From assembly GCA_022561735.1 (NCBI GenBank), contig JADFQR010000076.1:1-6439 (forward strand): a stretch of DNA of 6,439 nt. The letters run 5' to 3'. The first letter of the stretch is position 1. Every line of letters starts with the position of its first letter. The notes under the pieces were generated by a model that ran no database searches, had not been told where the DNA came from, and saw only the letters and a program-made list of their open reading frames with translations. This document shows, piece by piece, positions 1 through 6,143 of this stretch. The stretch comes from Chloroflexota bacterium. Lineage in GTDB: Bacteria > Chloroflexota > Dehalococcoidia > UBA1151. Made by a program: the position numbers and the translations under genes.

Positions 1-1
1 G

Positions 2-628
2 GAGAATATTTATGCGCTGAGTAAATGGGATATCTCGGGCGCTGCTCCGGTCGAAGTGTGGCATATCAGTCTCGATGCGGCTCCGCCACACTTTGACGAT
101 GCAAATGCACTGAATGCCCAGGCGACGAATTTCAACGGGCTTGCCCTTGACGAATCCAGAGGGCGGATCTTCGTCACGCGCAAGAACGCTGAGCGGCCAT
201 TGCATAATGTGTTGAGCTATGATATGGAGACCGGTGATTTCCGGACAAGTTTTGCCGCTGCAGAATCTGTCGTTGGCGGTGATATTACTGATCTTCCTGG
301 CGGCGGTGGCAACAGCATTCGCGACGTTGGTGTGGACGCAGCGGGCAATGTGATCGGCTACATATGGACCAGTGTCAGCGCTGCCACGGCCGAGTCGTCT
401 GAGACCACAGGGATGATCGAGATGACGGGCGTGTTACCGAGTCAGCGCGGGCGGGGAGTCGGTTCCGCCGTGATAGCGGCCGGACTGAGACATCTCCGAG
501 AGCGCGGCGCCGGGGTGATCGTTCTGGAGGTCGACGACGAGAACGTGTCCGCCCGACGGATTTACCGCGACCTGGGCTTCAAGAAGACCGGCGAGCAGTT
601 CTGGTACGAAAAGAAGCTCGCCGGGTAG
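2..628 (+). CDS. Chimeric open frame: beta-propeller-like segment joined to C-terminal half of a GNAT acetyltransferase (5'-partial)
   Basis: The frame is open at the left edge, so the true start lies outside; a GTG at 56 is an internal candidate only. 208 codons are visible. Residues 1 to about 115 look like blades of a secreted or periplasmic beta-propeller: FNGLALDESRGRIFVT, then SYDMETGDF, then RDVGVDAAGNVI, which are strand-turn-strand patterns of NHL/YncE-like repeats. From about residue 117 (GYIWTS) it reads as GNAT: an MTGVLPSQRGRGVGSAVI strand and acetyl-CoA loop (Q/RxxGxG), a helix LRHLRERG, the strand VIVLEVDDEN, and the terminal ARRIYRDLGFKKTGE...WYEKK motif. This resembles single-domain GNATs and the second half of mycothiol synthase-like enzymes. 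The first half of a GNAT fold (strands 1-3, helices 1-2) is absent. The fusion is therefore probably not a working acetyltransferase unless the fold is completed upstream. A deletion fusion or an assembly chimera is likely. The domain calls are fairly safe; a function for the whole is not claimed. Confidence 0.7.
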   Translation, partial: ENIYALSKWDISGAAPVEVWHISLDAAPPHFDDANALNAQATNFNGLALDESRGRIFVTRKNAERPLHNVLSYDMETGDFRTSFAAAESVVGGDITDLPGGGGNSIRDVGVDAAGNVIGYIWTSVSAATAESSETTGMIEMTGVLPSQRGRGVGSAVIAAGLRHLRERGAGVIVLEVDDENVSARRIYRDLGFKKTGEQFWYEKKLAG

Positions 629-641
629 CGGACCTGAGCCG

Positions 642-683
642 GCAAACGCGACGATCGTTAAAGGGCGCTGGTTCAGCGTTTGC
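642..683 (+). other. Imperfectly terminator-like inverted repeat after the GNAT frame
   Basis: GCAAACGC (642-649) and GCGTTTGC (676-683) form a perfect 8-bp inverted repeat with a 26-nt loop, beginning 13 bp after the stop codon at 626-628. No T-run follows, and the loop is long, so a Rho-independent terminator is not convincing. The repeat could be chance. Confidence 0.2.
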
Positions 684-874
684 ACGGGAAAGACCGCGAT
701 GAAGTGCTTGTGCCCCGGGCGGTGCATTCTCCCCGGGGTGACCGGCCGGGAGCGAAGCGCCCTGGTGAAAACGTGTCCGGAAAGTTGATTGGAGTCCGCA
801 TCGAAGATGAACGCCGATGCACAGTCACAGCGCTCGCCGGCCGGATCGCCACACGGGAGATCGCGGACATCTGA
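662..874 (+). pseudogene. Possible TRAM-domain remnant (MiaB/RimO/TrmA-type C-terminus)
   Basis: An open frame between the TAA at 659-661 and the TGA just after the ...REIADI end has no good start or ribosome binding site (only a TTG at 680). Its translation contains GKDRDEVLVPR and then NVSGKLIGVRIEDERRCTV. This resembles the C-terminal TRAM RNA-binding domain of methylthiotransferases, where a GRTRxNxLV strand is followed by a GxLVxVRIxxAxxxxLxG strand pair. Nothing of the radical-SAM body is present nearby. If the resemblance is real, this is a 3' fragment left after deletion; if not, it is a chance frame. The similarity is by eye and weak. The stretch also holds CCCCGGG (713-719) and CCCGGGG (732-738), which could form a 7-bp hairpin. 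Confidence 0.28.
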
Positions 875-911
875 TTCCTGAAATTGAGGGGCCACAGCGA
901 GCGCATGCAGC

Positions 912-937
912 GTCATCCTGAACTCGATTCAGGATCC
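912..937 (+). repeat. REP-like palindromic repeat, left copy
   Basis: A 26-bp unit begins GTCATCC and ends GGATCC. It contains a perfect 8-bp palindrome, ATCCTGAA / TTCAGGAT (915-922 and 928-935), around a 5-nt loop CTCGA. It matches the reverse complement of 1177-1202 at 25 of 26 positions. From memory, repeats of this wording are common dispersed intergenic palindromes in several bacterial groups, especially alphaproteobacteria. In this window they occur only as this pair. Confidence 0.85.
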
Positions 938-959
938 GGCCGGGTACTGTGACCGGGCG

Positions 960-1175
960 ATGCTGCCGAACATCCGGCTCTTCTCGTACGTGTTGCTTAT
1001 CGGTCCCGCGTGTGGTGTATCGGCGCAACCGGCGACCTCTGGCGAGGTGTACGTCGAATTAGAACGCGCTCTGCCCCGAATTCACATGGCGATACGACTG
1101 CACGAAGCTGGTCTGGTTCGTGATGCACACGAAGCGATCCGCGATGGCCGAAACAGGCGTCGGGGTTTGGTTTGA
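960..1175 (+). pseudogene. Frameshifted GIY-YIG nuclease remnant (small single-domain UPF0213/YhbQ-type)
   Basis: The family signature appears only when frames are joined. In order: FSYVLLIG (about 981-1004), matching the N-terminal YVYxL strand; VWCIGATGDLWRGVRRIRTRSAP (start and end at 1010-1078), matching [LY]YIGxTxDLxRRVxEHRxGSAP; FTWRYDCTKLVWFVMH (1081-1128), matching FTKRYxxxxLVWFExH; and HEAIRDGRNRRRGL (1128-1169), matching the AIxREKxIKxWRR helix. At least three frame changes are needed, near 1005, 1079 and 1128. The one at 1079-1080 looks like loss of a single base in an AAG-TTC context. The usual C-terminal (K/R)xxLIxxxNPxWxDLY is missing because the right repeat begins at once. The site where relatives have RR reads RG after DLW. 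No function is expected. Sequencing indels could mimic this, but the long genes in the window are intact. Confidence 0.55.
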
Positions 1176-1176
1176 C

Positions 1177-1202
1177 GGATCCTGAATCAAGTTCAGGATG
1201 AC
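1177..1202 (-). repeat. REP-like palindromic repeat, right copy (inverted)
   Basis: Read on the minus strand, this is the same 26-bp unit as at 912-937 with one C/T difference in the loop. Its own palindrome is ATCCTGAA (1179-1186) and TTCAGGAT (1192-1199). It lies one base after the TGA at 1173-1175 that ends the nuclease remnant. The bases outside the 26-bp unit do not agree with those around the left copy, so the repeat boundaries are sharp. Confidence 0.85.
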
Positions 1203-1270
1203 CTCCATAAGGGCATCTGTCCAAAACGCGCCGACGCTATCCGGAATCGAATGAACCGCGATGCGCTGGC

Positions 1271-1289
1271 CGCCGCCCTGACCGCGGCG
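1271..1289 (-). terminator. GC hairpin downstream of the glycosyltransferase gene
   Basis: CGCCGC (1271-1276) and GCGGCG (1284-1289) can pair with a 7-nt loop, 6 bp beyond the glycosyltransferase stop in its reading direction. There is no U-tract after it (the minus strand continues GCCAGCGC), so it would be a weak or Rho-assisted terminator at best. The rest of 1203-1295 holds no recognisable feature. Confidence 0.25.
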
Positions 1290-1295
1290 CAGGCG

Positions 1296-2603
1296 TCAGT
1301 CGGCGGATACTCCGGCGAACTCCAGCGACTCCAGAATCCGCTCTTCCGCAAGCCCGCAGAAAACGCTCAGCAGCCGATCTACCGCGACGCCCCACCCCAT
1401 CTGTAGCGCTCGTTCCCGGGCGGCGCGTCCCATCAGTAACCGCAGGTGATCATTTATCAGAAGTATCTCCAGCCGCTGAATGAACGCCGCCGGGCACCGT
1501 GAATGGATCAGATACCCGGTCTCGCCCTCGCGCACGATCGACGGCAGACCGCCGACGCGTGACGCTACGACGGGGGTTCCGCACGCCATCGCTTCCAGTG
1601 CGGCCAGCCCGAAACTCTCGTAATAGGAGGGGAATACACAGACGTCCGCCGCCGAGTAGTACAGCGGCAGCCGATCCTGCTTGACCGAGGGCATGAACAT
1701 CACGCGGTCGCATATATTCAGCTTGCTCACGACCTGCTCAAGCCGTCGTCGTTCCGGGTCGTCTTCGGCGCCACCGATAACCAGCAGCGTTACGTCATCC
1801 TCCTCCTCCATCCCGGCGACGGCCTGGATCAGTATCTCGATCCCCTTGAGTCGCTCAACGCGCCCTGCGTACATCAGGATCTTGCCGTTCTCCGGCAACC
1901 CGAGCGACCGCCGCGCCGCTATCCGGTCGTGGGGGCGAAACAGCCGGGTGTCAACGCCCGGCGGGATGATCAGCACACGTTCTCTGTCTGCGCCGTAAAG
2001 CTCCGCGAGCAAGCCGCGCTCATGGGCGCTCCAGGCGATGATCCTGTCAGCGTTCCGGGCGATCTGGCGCTCTCCGGGCGCCCGTTGCGGTATCTCGATC
2101 TCGCCCGGGCGCGCCCGGCGTTTCACCTCGGCAAGCGTGTGGAAACTCGTCACATGCGGGAGTCGCCAGCGGTCAGCCAGGTCTTCTCCGACAAGTCCGG
2201 ACAGCCAGTAATGGCTGACGATGATGTCGTACCCCGTGCCTTCAGCTTTGACGAAGTCGACGACCCGGTTCGTAAACTCGGGCAGGACCTCGTATGCGGC
2301 GTTCTTCTCGGGGCGGACCGGTCCCGCCTCTATGTGAATCACACGCGCTCCGGGCGCCAGTTCCAGCGTCTGCGGATCGGTCGGGTCGTGGGCCCGGGTG
2401 AACACGTCCACGACAACGCCGCGCGACGCCAGTTCACGCACCGTCTCAAGCACGTAAACGTTCATCCCGCCGGAGTCCTTCTCGCCGGCTCGTACCACGG
2501 GGCAACCGTGAACGGTCAGGACGGCGATTCGAAGCTCAGGACGCCGGTCAATTCCGGGTTCGTTATGGCCGGGTGACAACCAGGTTGTAGAGAGAACGGT
2601 CAT
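1296..2603 (-). CDS. GT4-family glycosyltransferase, MshA/sucrose-phosphate-synthase-like
   Basis: This is probably a retaining, nucleotide-sugar-dependent glycosyltransferase of the GT-B fold acting in the cytoplasm. It has 435 aa from the ATG at 2603, a normal length for the family. The N-terminal Rossmann domain shows LRIAVLTVHGCP (24-35), the glycine-rich KDSGGMNVYV (42-51), HYWLSG (131-136) and TSFHTLAEVKR (152-162); the last three are typical of MshA and SPS-like enzymes. The C-terminal domain (PF00534) shows PPGVDTRLF (214-222), YAGRVERLKGIEIL (245-258), and the sugar-nucleotide E-x7-E motif ESFGLAALE (329-337), followed by EAMACGTPVVAS. Start choice: the frame stays open upstream, but that part only mirrors the preceding gene. 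ATG 2603 has GGAG three bases upstream and overlaps the acyltransferase by 41 bp; TTG 2579 (427 aa, 17-bp overlap) is the alternative. The acceptor is unknown. A mycothiol role is not supported, since no mshB/C/D genes are present. Confidence 0.85.
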   Translation of the reverse strand: MTVLSTTWLSPGHNEPGIDRRPELRIAVLTVHGCPVVRAGEKDSGGMNVYVLETVRELASRGVVVDVFTRAHDPTDPQTLELAPGARVIHIEAGPVRPEKNAAYEVLPEFTNRVVDFVKAEGTGYDIIVSHYWLSGLVGEDLADRWRLPHVTSFHTLAEVKRRARPGEIEIPQRAPGERQIARNADRIIAWSAHERGLLAELYGADRERVLIIPPGVDTRLFRPHDRIAARRSLGLPENGKILMYAGRVERLKGIEILIQAVAGMEEEDDVTLLVIGGAEDDPERRRLEQVVSKLNICDRVMFMPSVKQDRLPLYYSAADVCVFPSYYESFGLAALEAMACGTPVVASRVGGLPSIVREGETGYLIHSRCPAAFIQRLEILLINDHLRLLMGRAARERALQMGWGVAVDRLLSVFCGLAEERILESLEFAGVSAD

Positions 2604-3549
2604 GGGCTCCAAGATGGTATTTGTAGGGCTCATCGCCGCGCAGGAAGTCGAAGTATCGAATCCCGTTTTCGATGGCGAGCTTGATGCAAAAAGCGTGGTT
2701 GAGCAGTCCGACGCTGAGAGCGCGGTGCTCCGGGTCGTATCCGCTGTTGTAGGCGAGCTGGCTGTCGCCATGCACGAAACAGATTGATGTGGCGGTGCGC
2801 TTGCCGTTCACCTCAAGGAAGTAAAGGCGGGAAATCCCTTCCGCTGCAAGATTGGTGACGACGGTCCGGAAGAACTCCTCCCGCCGGTCCGTCATGAACT
2901 CCGCCTTGTCTGGCGCGCTCATGCGGTGCAACCGGATGAAGTCGTCAAGATTTTCGGCGATATCCTCCGCGCTGGAGAACTCTACGTGATTGACCTCACC
3001 GGACCTTTCAAGGCGGCGCAGTTTTCTGCGCAACTCGTGGCGGTCCTTCTTGGACAACCCTGACACGTACTCATCCCAGGTTTCCGGGAGTTCGATCCCG
3101 GGTGACACATCTTCAAACGTCTCCGACACATGCCAACCGGCGGCGCGTGCGGCCTCCGGCACAGCCGTATAAGCGGCGGACCATTCAGGAACAGCGGTTA
3201 GCCTGATGGAACTCCATGAGTCCACCTGTGCCAGGTGCTCGAACAGGGAGCCGTAGAACGCAGAGTCTTCGATCCCGGAATGCAGGAAGTGGTGGTAATC
3301 CACCAGGTCAGACTCTCCGAGGAATGACACCTCGGTGCCACGGCGCATGAACGGCGCCAGGCCCTTCACGGTTCCATCCTGCCTGACAGTGAGCAGTTTC
3401 AGATCTGCGTCTCCGCCAAACATCTGCCACCACGTCTTCTGCCAGACCGTCGTCGCAAACGGCGACAAGCCCGGCGTCTCTGCAAGAAGCCTGTCCCAGT
3501 CTTCCCGGACGCTATCAAAGGTCTCGTTCCGGACCTCAAGATTACTCAT
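2563..3549 (-). CDS. CelD/FemAB-like GNAT-fold acyltransferase (PF13480 type)
   Basis: A 328-aa protein of the CelD/BcsL, FemAB-like superfamily, built as two GNAT-like halves and without signal peptide or membrane segment. The first half (about 1-145) includes SPFATTVWQKTWWQMFG (29-45), the usual opening of these proteins. A basic helix, SKKDRHELRRKLRRLE (166-181), leads into the second half, with FIRLHRMS (204-211), LYFLEVNGKRTATSICF (242-258) and YNSGYDPEHRALSVG (267-281). The diagnostic ending IRYFDFLRGDEPYKYHLG (297-314) is close to the PF13480 consensus. Members have been linked to exopolysaccharide, cellulose or cell-wall precursor modification; the substrate here is unknown. ATG 3549 is chosen because AGGGA lies 9 bases upstream. 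A GTG at 3570 (335 aa) has no comparable site. The 3' end overlaps the glycosyltransferase start, suggesting coupled translation and a shared product. Confidence 0.85.
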   Translation of the reverse strand: MSNLEVRNETFDSVREDWDRLLAETPGLSPFATTVWQKTWWQMFGGDADLKLLTVRQDGTVKGLAPFMRRGTEVSFLGESDLVDYHHFLHSGIEDSAFYGSLFEHLAQVDSWSSIRLTAVPEWSAAYTAVPEAARAAGWHVSETFEDVSPGIELPETWDEYVSGLSKKDRHELRRKLRRLERSGEVNHVEFSSAEDIAENLDDFIRLHRMSAPDKAEFMTDRREEFFRTVVTNLAAEGISRLYFLEVNGKRTATSICFVHGDSQLAYNSGYDPEHRALSVGLLNHAFCIKLAIENGIRYFDFLRGDEPYKYHLGAHDRSLYNLVVTRP

Positions 3550-3583
3550 AGCGCCGCGTCCCTGGCTCACACCGGTAAGTTAA

Positions 3584-3605
3584 GCCCGGGGTGAGCGCAC
3601 CGGGC
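3584..3605 (-). terminator. GC hairpin between threonine synthase and the acyltransferase gene
   Basis: GCCCGG (3584-3589) and CCGGGC (3600-3605) can pair around a 10-nt loop in the roughly 100-bp spacer. In the reading direction it is followed by TTAACTTACC, which is not a true U-tract. It may mark the end of the hom-thrC unit or only lower read-through into the surface genes. I saw no clear promoter in the same spacer. Confidence 0.3.
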
Positions 3606-3651
3606 GTGTTCTGGTTCGGTTCTGACGTTTGCGTAGGTCTCTCTCCGTGCT

Positions 3652-4725
3652 TCAAGTCGTTGTTCTGGGATCGTTCTTCAGGACGGCCTCAAACTGCGAG
3701 AATTCAGGCTCCACGTACTCAAGTTTTACCGATGCACGCTGCTCCGCTGTGGACGGATCTTTCAAGCCTGTCCCCGTTAAGATGCACACAACGGTACGAC
3801 CGGCTAACGATACCCCTAACTCAGGCAATCGGAGCACTCCGGCGACGGAGGCCGCAGAGGCCGGCTCGCAGAAGATTCCTTCCTGGCGGGAAAGCCTCAG
3901 GTAAGCGTCGATGATCTGGTCGTCCGTCACAGCCTCGATCATCCCGTCAGATTCGTCCCGCGCCTGCTCTGCGAGCCGCCAGCTGGCCGGGTTGCCGATC
4001 TTGATTGCCGATGCGACGGTCCTCGGTTTCAGGACCGGAGCGCCGTCTACTATCGGAGCCGCGCCGGCAGCCTGGAAACCCATCATCCGCGGAAGATGGC
4101 CGTCAGATTTGTCCTTGTACTCGTTGAATCCCCGCCAGTACGCGGTGATGTTACCGGCGTTGCCGACCGGTATGCACAGGAAATCCGGGGCGTCACCGAG
4201 ATCGTCAACGATCTCGAACGCGCCCGTTTTTTGTCCTTCAATCCGGTAGGGGTTGACCGAGTTCACAAGCGCGAGCTCGAGCCGGTCCGCGGCCTCGATA
4301 ACGAGGTTCAGGGCATCGTCGAAATTCCCGTTCACGGCGAGGATACGCGCCCCGTACGCCATCGCCTGCGCCAGTTTGCCGATGGCGATCTCACCGGCCG
4401 GCACGACCACGACGGTACTCAGTCCGTAGCGAGCGCCGTACGCAGCGGCGGACGCACTGGTGTTGCCGGTGGAAGCGCAGATCAGCTGCTGTGCGCCGTC
4501 TTCGATGGCCCTGGCGACGGCCAGGCACATCCCACGGTCCTTGAAGGAGCCGGTCGGGTTGCAGCCCTCGAGTTTGAAGTACAGGTCCTCGCACCCGAGT
4601 TCCGGGCCGATAACCCGGGAGCGGACCAGGGGAGTGCTCCCCTCTCCCATGGTCACGATCGGCGTTTTAGGGGTGATCGGCAGGTAACTGCCGTACCTCT
4701 CCATCACGCCACCAAGCATTCCCAA
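3652..4725 (-). CDS. thrC: Threonine synthase (EC 4.2.3.1)
   Basis: A pyridoxal-phosphate enzyme converting O-phosphohomoserine to threonine and phosphate, the last step of threonine synthesis. It has 357 aa, matching the compact fold-type II threonine synthases of many bacteria and archaea rather than the longer E. coli form. Visible marks: GVMERYGSYLP (6-16), typical of the start of this group; TMGEGSTPLV (25-34); the PLP lysine K62 in NPTGSFKDRGM (56-66); STGNTSASAAAYGARYG (85-101); the phosphate-binding PVGNAGNITAYW (186-197); and CILTGTGLKDPS (314-325). All family residues I can check are present. Start choice: TTG 4725 has GGAG seven bases upstream; ATG 4719, two codons inside, is 13 bases from that site and has GGGA touching it. 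The difference is two residues. It lies directly after hom, the usual pairing for the pathway. Confidence 0.95.
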   Translation of the reverse strand: MGMLGGVMERYGSYLPITPKTPIVTMGEGSTPLVRSRVIGPELGCEDLYFKLEGCNPTGSFKDRGMCLAVARAIEDGAQQLICASTGNTSASAAAYGARYGLSTVVVVPAGEIAIGKLAQAMAYGARILAVNGNFDDALNLVIEAADRLELALVNSVNPYRIEGQKTGAFEIVDDLGDAPDFLCIPVGNAGNITAYWRGFNEYKDKSDGHLPRMMGFQAAGAAPIVDGAPVLKPRTVASAIKIGNPASWRLAEQARDESDGMIEAVTDDQIIDAYLRLSRQEGIFCEPASAASVAGVLRLPELGVSLAGRTVVCILTGTGLKDPSTAEQRASVKLEYVEPEFSQFEAVLKNDPRTTT

Positions 4726-4739
4726 ACAGAGGCTCCGTG

Positions 4740-4802
4740 GGGAGACTGACCGGCTTCTTGCATCACGCCCGCAGGCGTGCTGGCTCCGGCCGAGTGTCTC
4801 CC
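4740..4802 (-). promoter_or_regulatory. Symmetric foldable element in the hom-thrC spacer
   Basis: The 105-bp spacer between hom and thrC contains nested inverted repeats sharing one centre: GGGAGAC (4740-4746) with GTCTCCC (4796-4802); CCGG (4750-4753) with CCGG (4786-4789); and CACGCC (4764-4769) with GGCGTG (4774-4779) around a 4-nt loop. Together they make a 63-nt rod of three helices with two internal loops. There is no U-run after it in the hom-to-thrC direction, and the thrC ribosome binding site follows within about 10 bases. It may be an RNA leader, a processing or stability hairpin, or a dispersed palindromic repeat. It does not match a riboswitch class I can recall. Confidence 0.45.
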
Positions 4803-4830
4803 TGATTATTGAGTTTATTAGCCCGGACGC

Positions 4831-6138
4831 CTACCTGTCGGCGGGATAAGACTCCACGCGAATCAGGTTTGCGACGGTGTCCACGACATCAAGAGCGTCA
4901 ATCTTCTCGACCGCGTCCTGCATATTAGCCTCTCGTGCCGGGTGCGTCATTATCACCAGATCGGCGGCTCCCCGTTCCGGGTCGGCGTCCATCTGCAGCA
5001 CCGAGGCGATGCTGATGTCCAGGTCCCCGAGAGCCCCGGCGATCTGCGCCAGCACGCCCGGGCGGTCACGTACGGTGAGACGAAGGTAATACTTGCACTC
5101 GTGCTCCGCCATCGGCAACAGATGAAGGTCCGGGTCGATCGGTCTTGCCTGCGGAATCGTCCCGCCGTTACGAAGTACCGAAGCGGCGCGCAGCACGTCG
5201 CCCAAGACGGCGCTGGCGGTTGGATCCGCACCGGCGCCACGGCCCTGGAACCAGAGTGGCCCCGCAAGGTCGCCCTCCGCCTCTACGACGTTCAGCACAC
5301 CCTCAACCTTCGCCATCGGGACGTCGGCCGGTATGAGAGCCGGGTGAACGCGCACCAGCAGGCCGTCATCTTCCCGCCGTGCCGCGGCGAGCAGTTTGAT
5401 CGTATATCCGAGGTCTTCCGCATACCGGAAATCCTGCGCGGCGGTGCGCCGGATCCCCTCTCGATAGATATTCTCCAACGGCACGTTAACGCCAAATGCC
5501 AACCGCGCCAGGATCGATATCTTGTAGACGGCGTCGAAGGCGTCCACGTCGGCGGTCGGGTCAGACTCGGCGTATCCCAGACGCTGTGCCTCGGCCAGGG
5601 CGTCGTCGAACGAAGCTCCGCCGGACGCCATCTGCGTCAGGATGTAGTTGGTGGTTCCGTTGATGATCGCCCGCAAACCGAGGATCTTGTTGGCGGCGAG
5701 GTCGTTCAGCAGCGGGTTGATGATCGGGATTCCGCCGCCAACGCTCGCCTCGTACTGGAGAGAAACGCCGTTCTCGGCGGCAAGTCCACGGAGCCGCTCT
5801 CCGTGCTTGGAGATCACCTCTTTGTTGGCGGTCACCACGTGTTTCCCGGCGGTGAGCGCCCCAGAAATGTACTCCAGCGCCGGATGCTCACCGCCCATGA
5901 GCTCAACGACGATATCGACATCCGATGACTTGAGGACCGCATCCGGGTCGGTCGTAATCAGTTCAGAGGGGAGTTCCACAGCGCGCTGGCGTGACCTGTC
6001 ACGCACGAGCGCCGCGTAAAGACGCGGGCCGCGACCATGCCCCCCTGCCGGTTGCAGTGCGGAGGCGACCGCGGAACCGACGACCCCGAGGCCAAGCAGC
6101 CCTATACCGGCCGGCGCACCGGTCGCGCGTCTGTCCAT
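4831..6138 (-). CDS. hom: Homoserine dehydrogenase with C-terminal ACT domain (EC 1.1.1.3)
   Basis: Reduces aspartate 4-semialdehyde to homoserine with NAD(P)H, the branch point to threonine and methionine. It has 435 aa, normal for the monofunctional ACT-bearing form. The N-terminal nucleotide-binding domain has GLLGLGVVGSAV (13-24), then VVELMGG (77-83) and the catalytic-region TANKEVIS (103-110, K106). The substrate domain has YEASVGGGIPII (129-140), NGTTNYIL (160-167), GYAESDPTADVDAFDAVYKISILA (start 189, end 211; K206 is the expected catalytic lysine), and GRGAGADPTASAVLGD (299-314). The ACT domain (about 350-428) contains YLRLTVRDRPGVLAQIAGALGD (start 351, end 372), the usual site of threonine feedback control. 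One small oddity is that DVDAFDA replaces the common DVDGxDA. ATG 6138 starts 5 bp after the upstream stop. The only ribosome binding site-like GGGAG lies 13 bases away inside the upstream gene, so translation may depend on coupling. Confidence 0.96.
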   Translation of the reverse strand: MDRRATGAPAGIGLLGLGVVGSAVASALQPAGGHGRGPRLYAALVRDRSRQRAVELPSELITTDPDAVLKSSDVDIVVELMGGEHPALEYISGALTAGKHVVTANKEVISKHGERLRGLAAENGVSLQYEASVGGGIPIINPLLNDLAANKILGLRAIINGTTNYILTQMASGGASFDDALAEAQRLGYAESDPTADVDAFDAVYKISILARLAFGVNVPLENIYREGIRRTAAQDFRYAEDLGYTIKLLAAARREDDGLLVRVHPALIPADVPMAKVEGVLNVVEAEGDLAGPLWFQGRGAGADPTASAVLGDVLRAASVLRNGGTIPQARPIDPDLHLLPMAEHECKYYLRLTVRDRPGVLAQIAGALGDLDISIASVLQMDADPERGAADLVIMTHPAREANMQDAVEKIDALDVVDTVANLIRVESYPADR

Positions 6139-6143
6139 GCCGG

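Larger units (their letters stand above)
912..1202 (+). mobile_element. Candidate decayed mobile unit: REP-like inverted ends enclosing a GIY-YIG nuclease remnant
   Basis: This 291-bp unit is bounded by two 26-bp repeats in inverted orientation, with GTCATCC outward and GGATCC inward at both ends. The 239 bp between them are almost wholly accounted for by a broken GIY-YIG gene on the plus strand (960-1175), whose final in-frame stop ends one base before the right repeat. No target-site duplication is visible: the flanks are ...GCAGC on the left and CTCC... on the right. Palindromic ends with an internal nuclease recall REP/RAYT arrangements, but with a different enzyme family. That the parts move together is an inference. 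Confidence 0.45.

Noticed and set aside
434..916. A 160-codon minus-strand open frame across the GNAT end and the gap
   Set aside because: It lies opposite a well-supported GNAT C-terminus, shows no domain, and its start falls in the palindromic repeat.
960..1175. A real 71-residue small protein beginning at ATG 960
   Set aside because: The single frame switches between family-like and unrelated sequence, while neighbouring frames carry the missing GIY-YIG pieces, so a pseudogene explains it better.
1251..1406. A 51-codon plus-strand frame starting ATG 1251
   Set aside because: Most of it lies opposite the glycosyltransferase C-terminus, there is no clear ribosome binding site, and no motif is seen.
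1296..2603. Assignment as mshA of a mycothiol pathway
   Set aside because: Motifs fit MshA-like GT4 enzymes, but sucrose-phosphate synthases and other GT4 enzymes share them. No other mycothiol gene is present, and the only GNAT with a mycothiol-synthase flavour is an incomplete domain.
2604..2771. N-terminal extension of the glycosyltransferase frame by 56 codons
   Set aside because: The extension is rich in Ser and Thr, has no family similarity, and lies wholly inside the conserved end of the acyltransferase gene. The family normally begins just before the LRIAVLT strand.
4740..4802. A known riboswitch (THF, SAM, cobalamin, c-di-GMP) or a T-box ahead of thrC
   Set aside because: None of the conserved sequence blocks of these classes that I know could be found. 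Only nested pairing is seen, so it is listed as an unclassified structured element.
4942..5928. A 328-codon plus-strand open frame opposite hom
   Set aside because: It mirrors the hom coding strand, lacks any recognisable motif, and hom is complete and conserved over the same bases. Other long plus-strand frames at 1929-2576 and 4096-4749 were dropped for the same reason.
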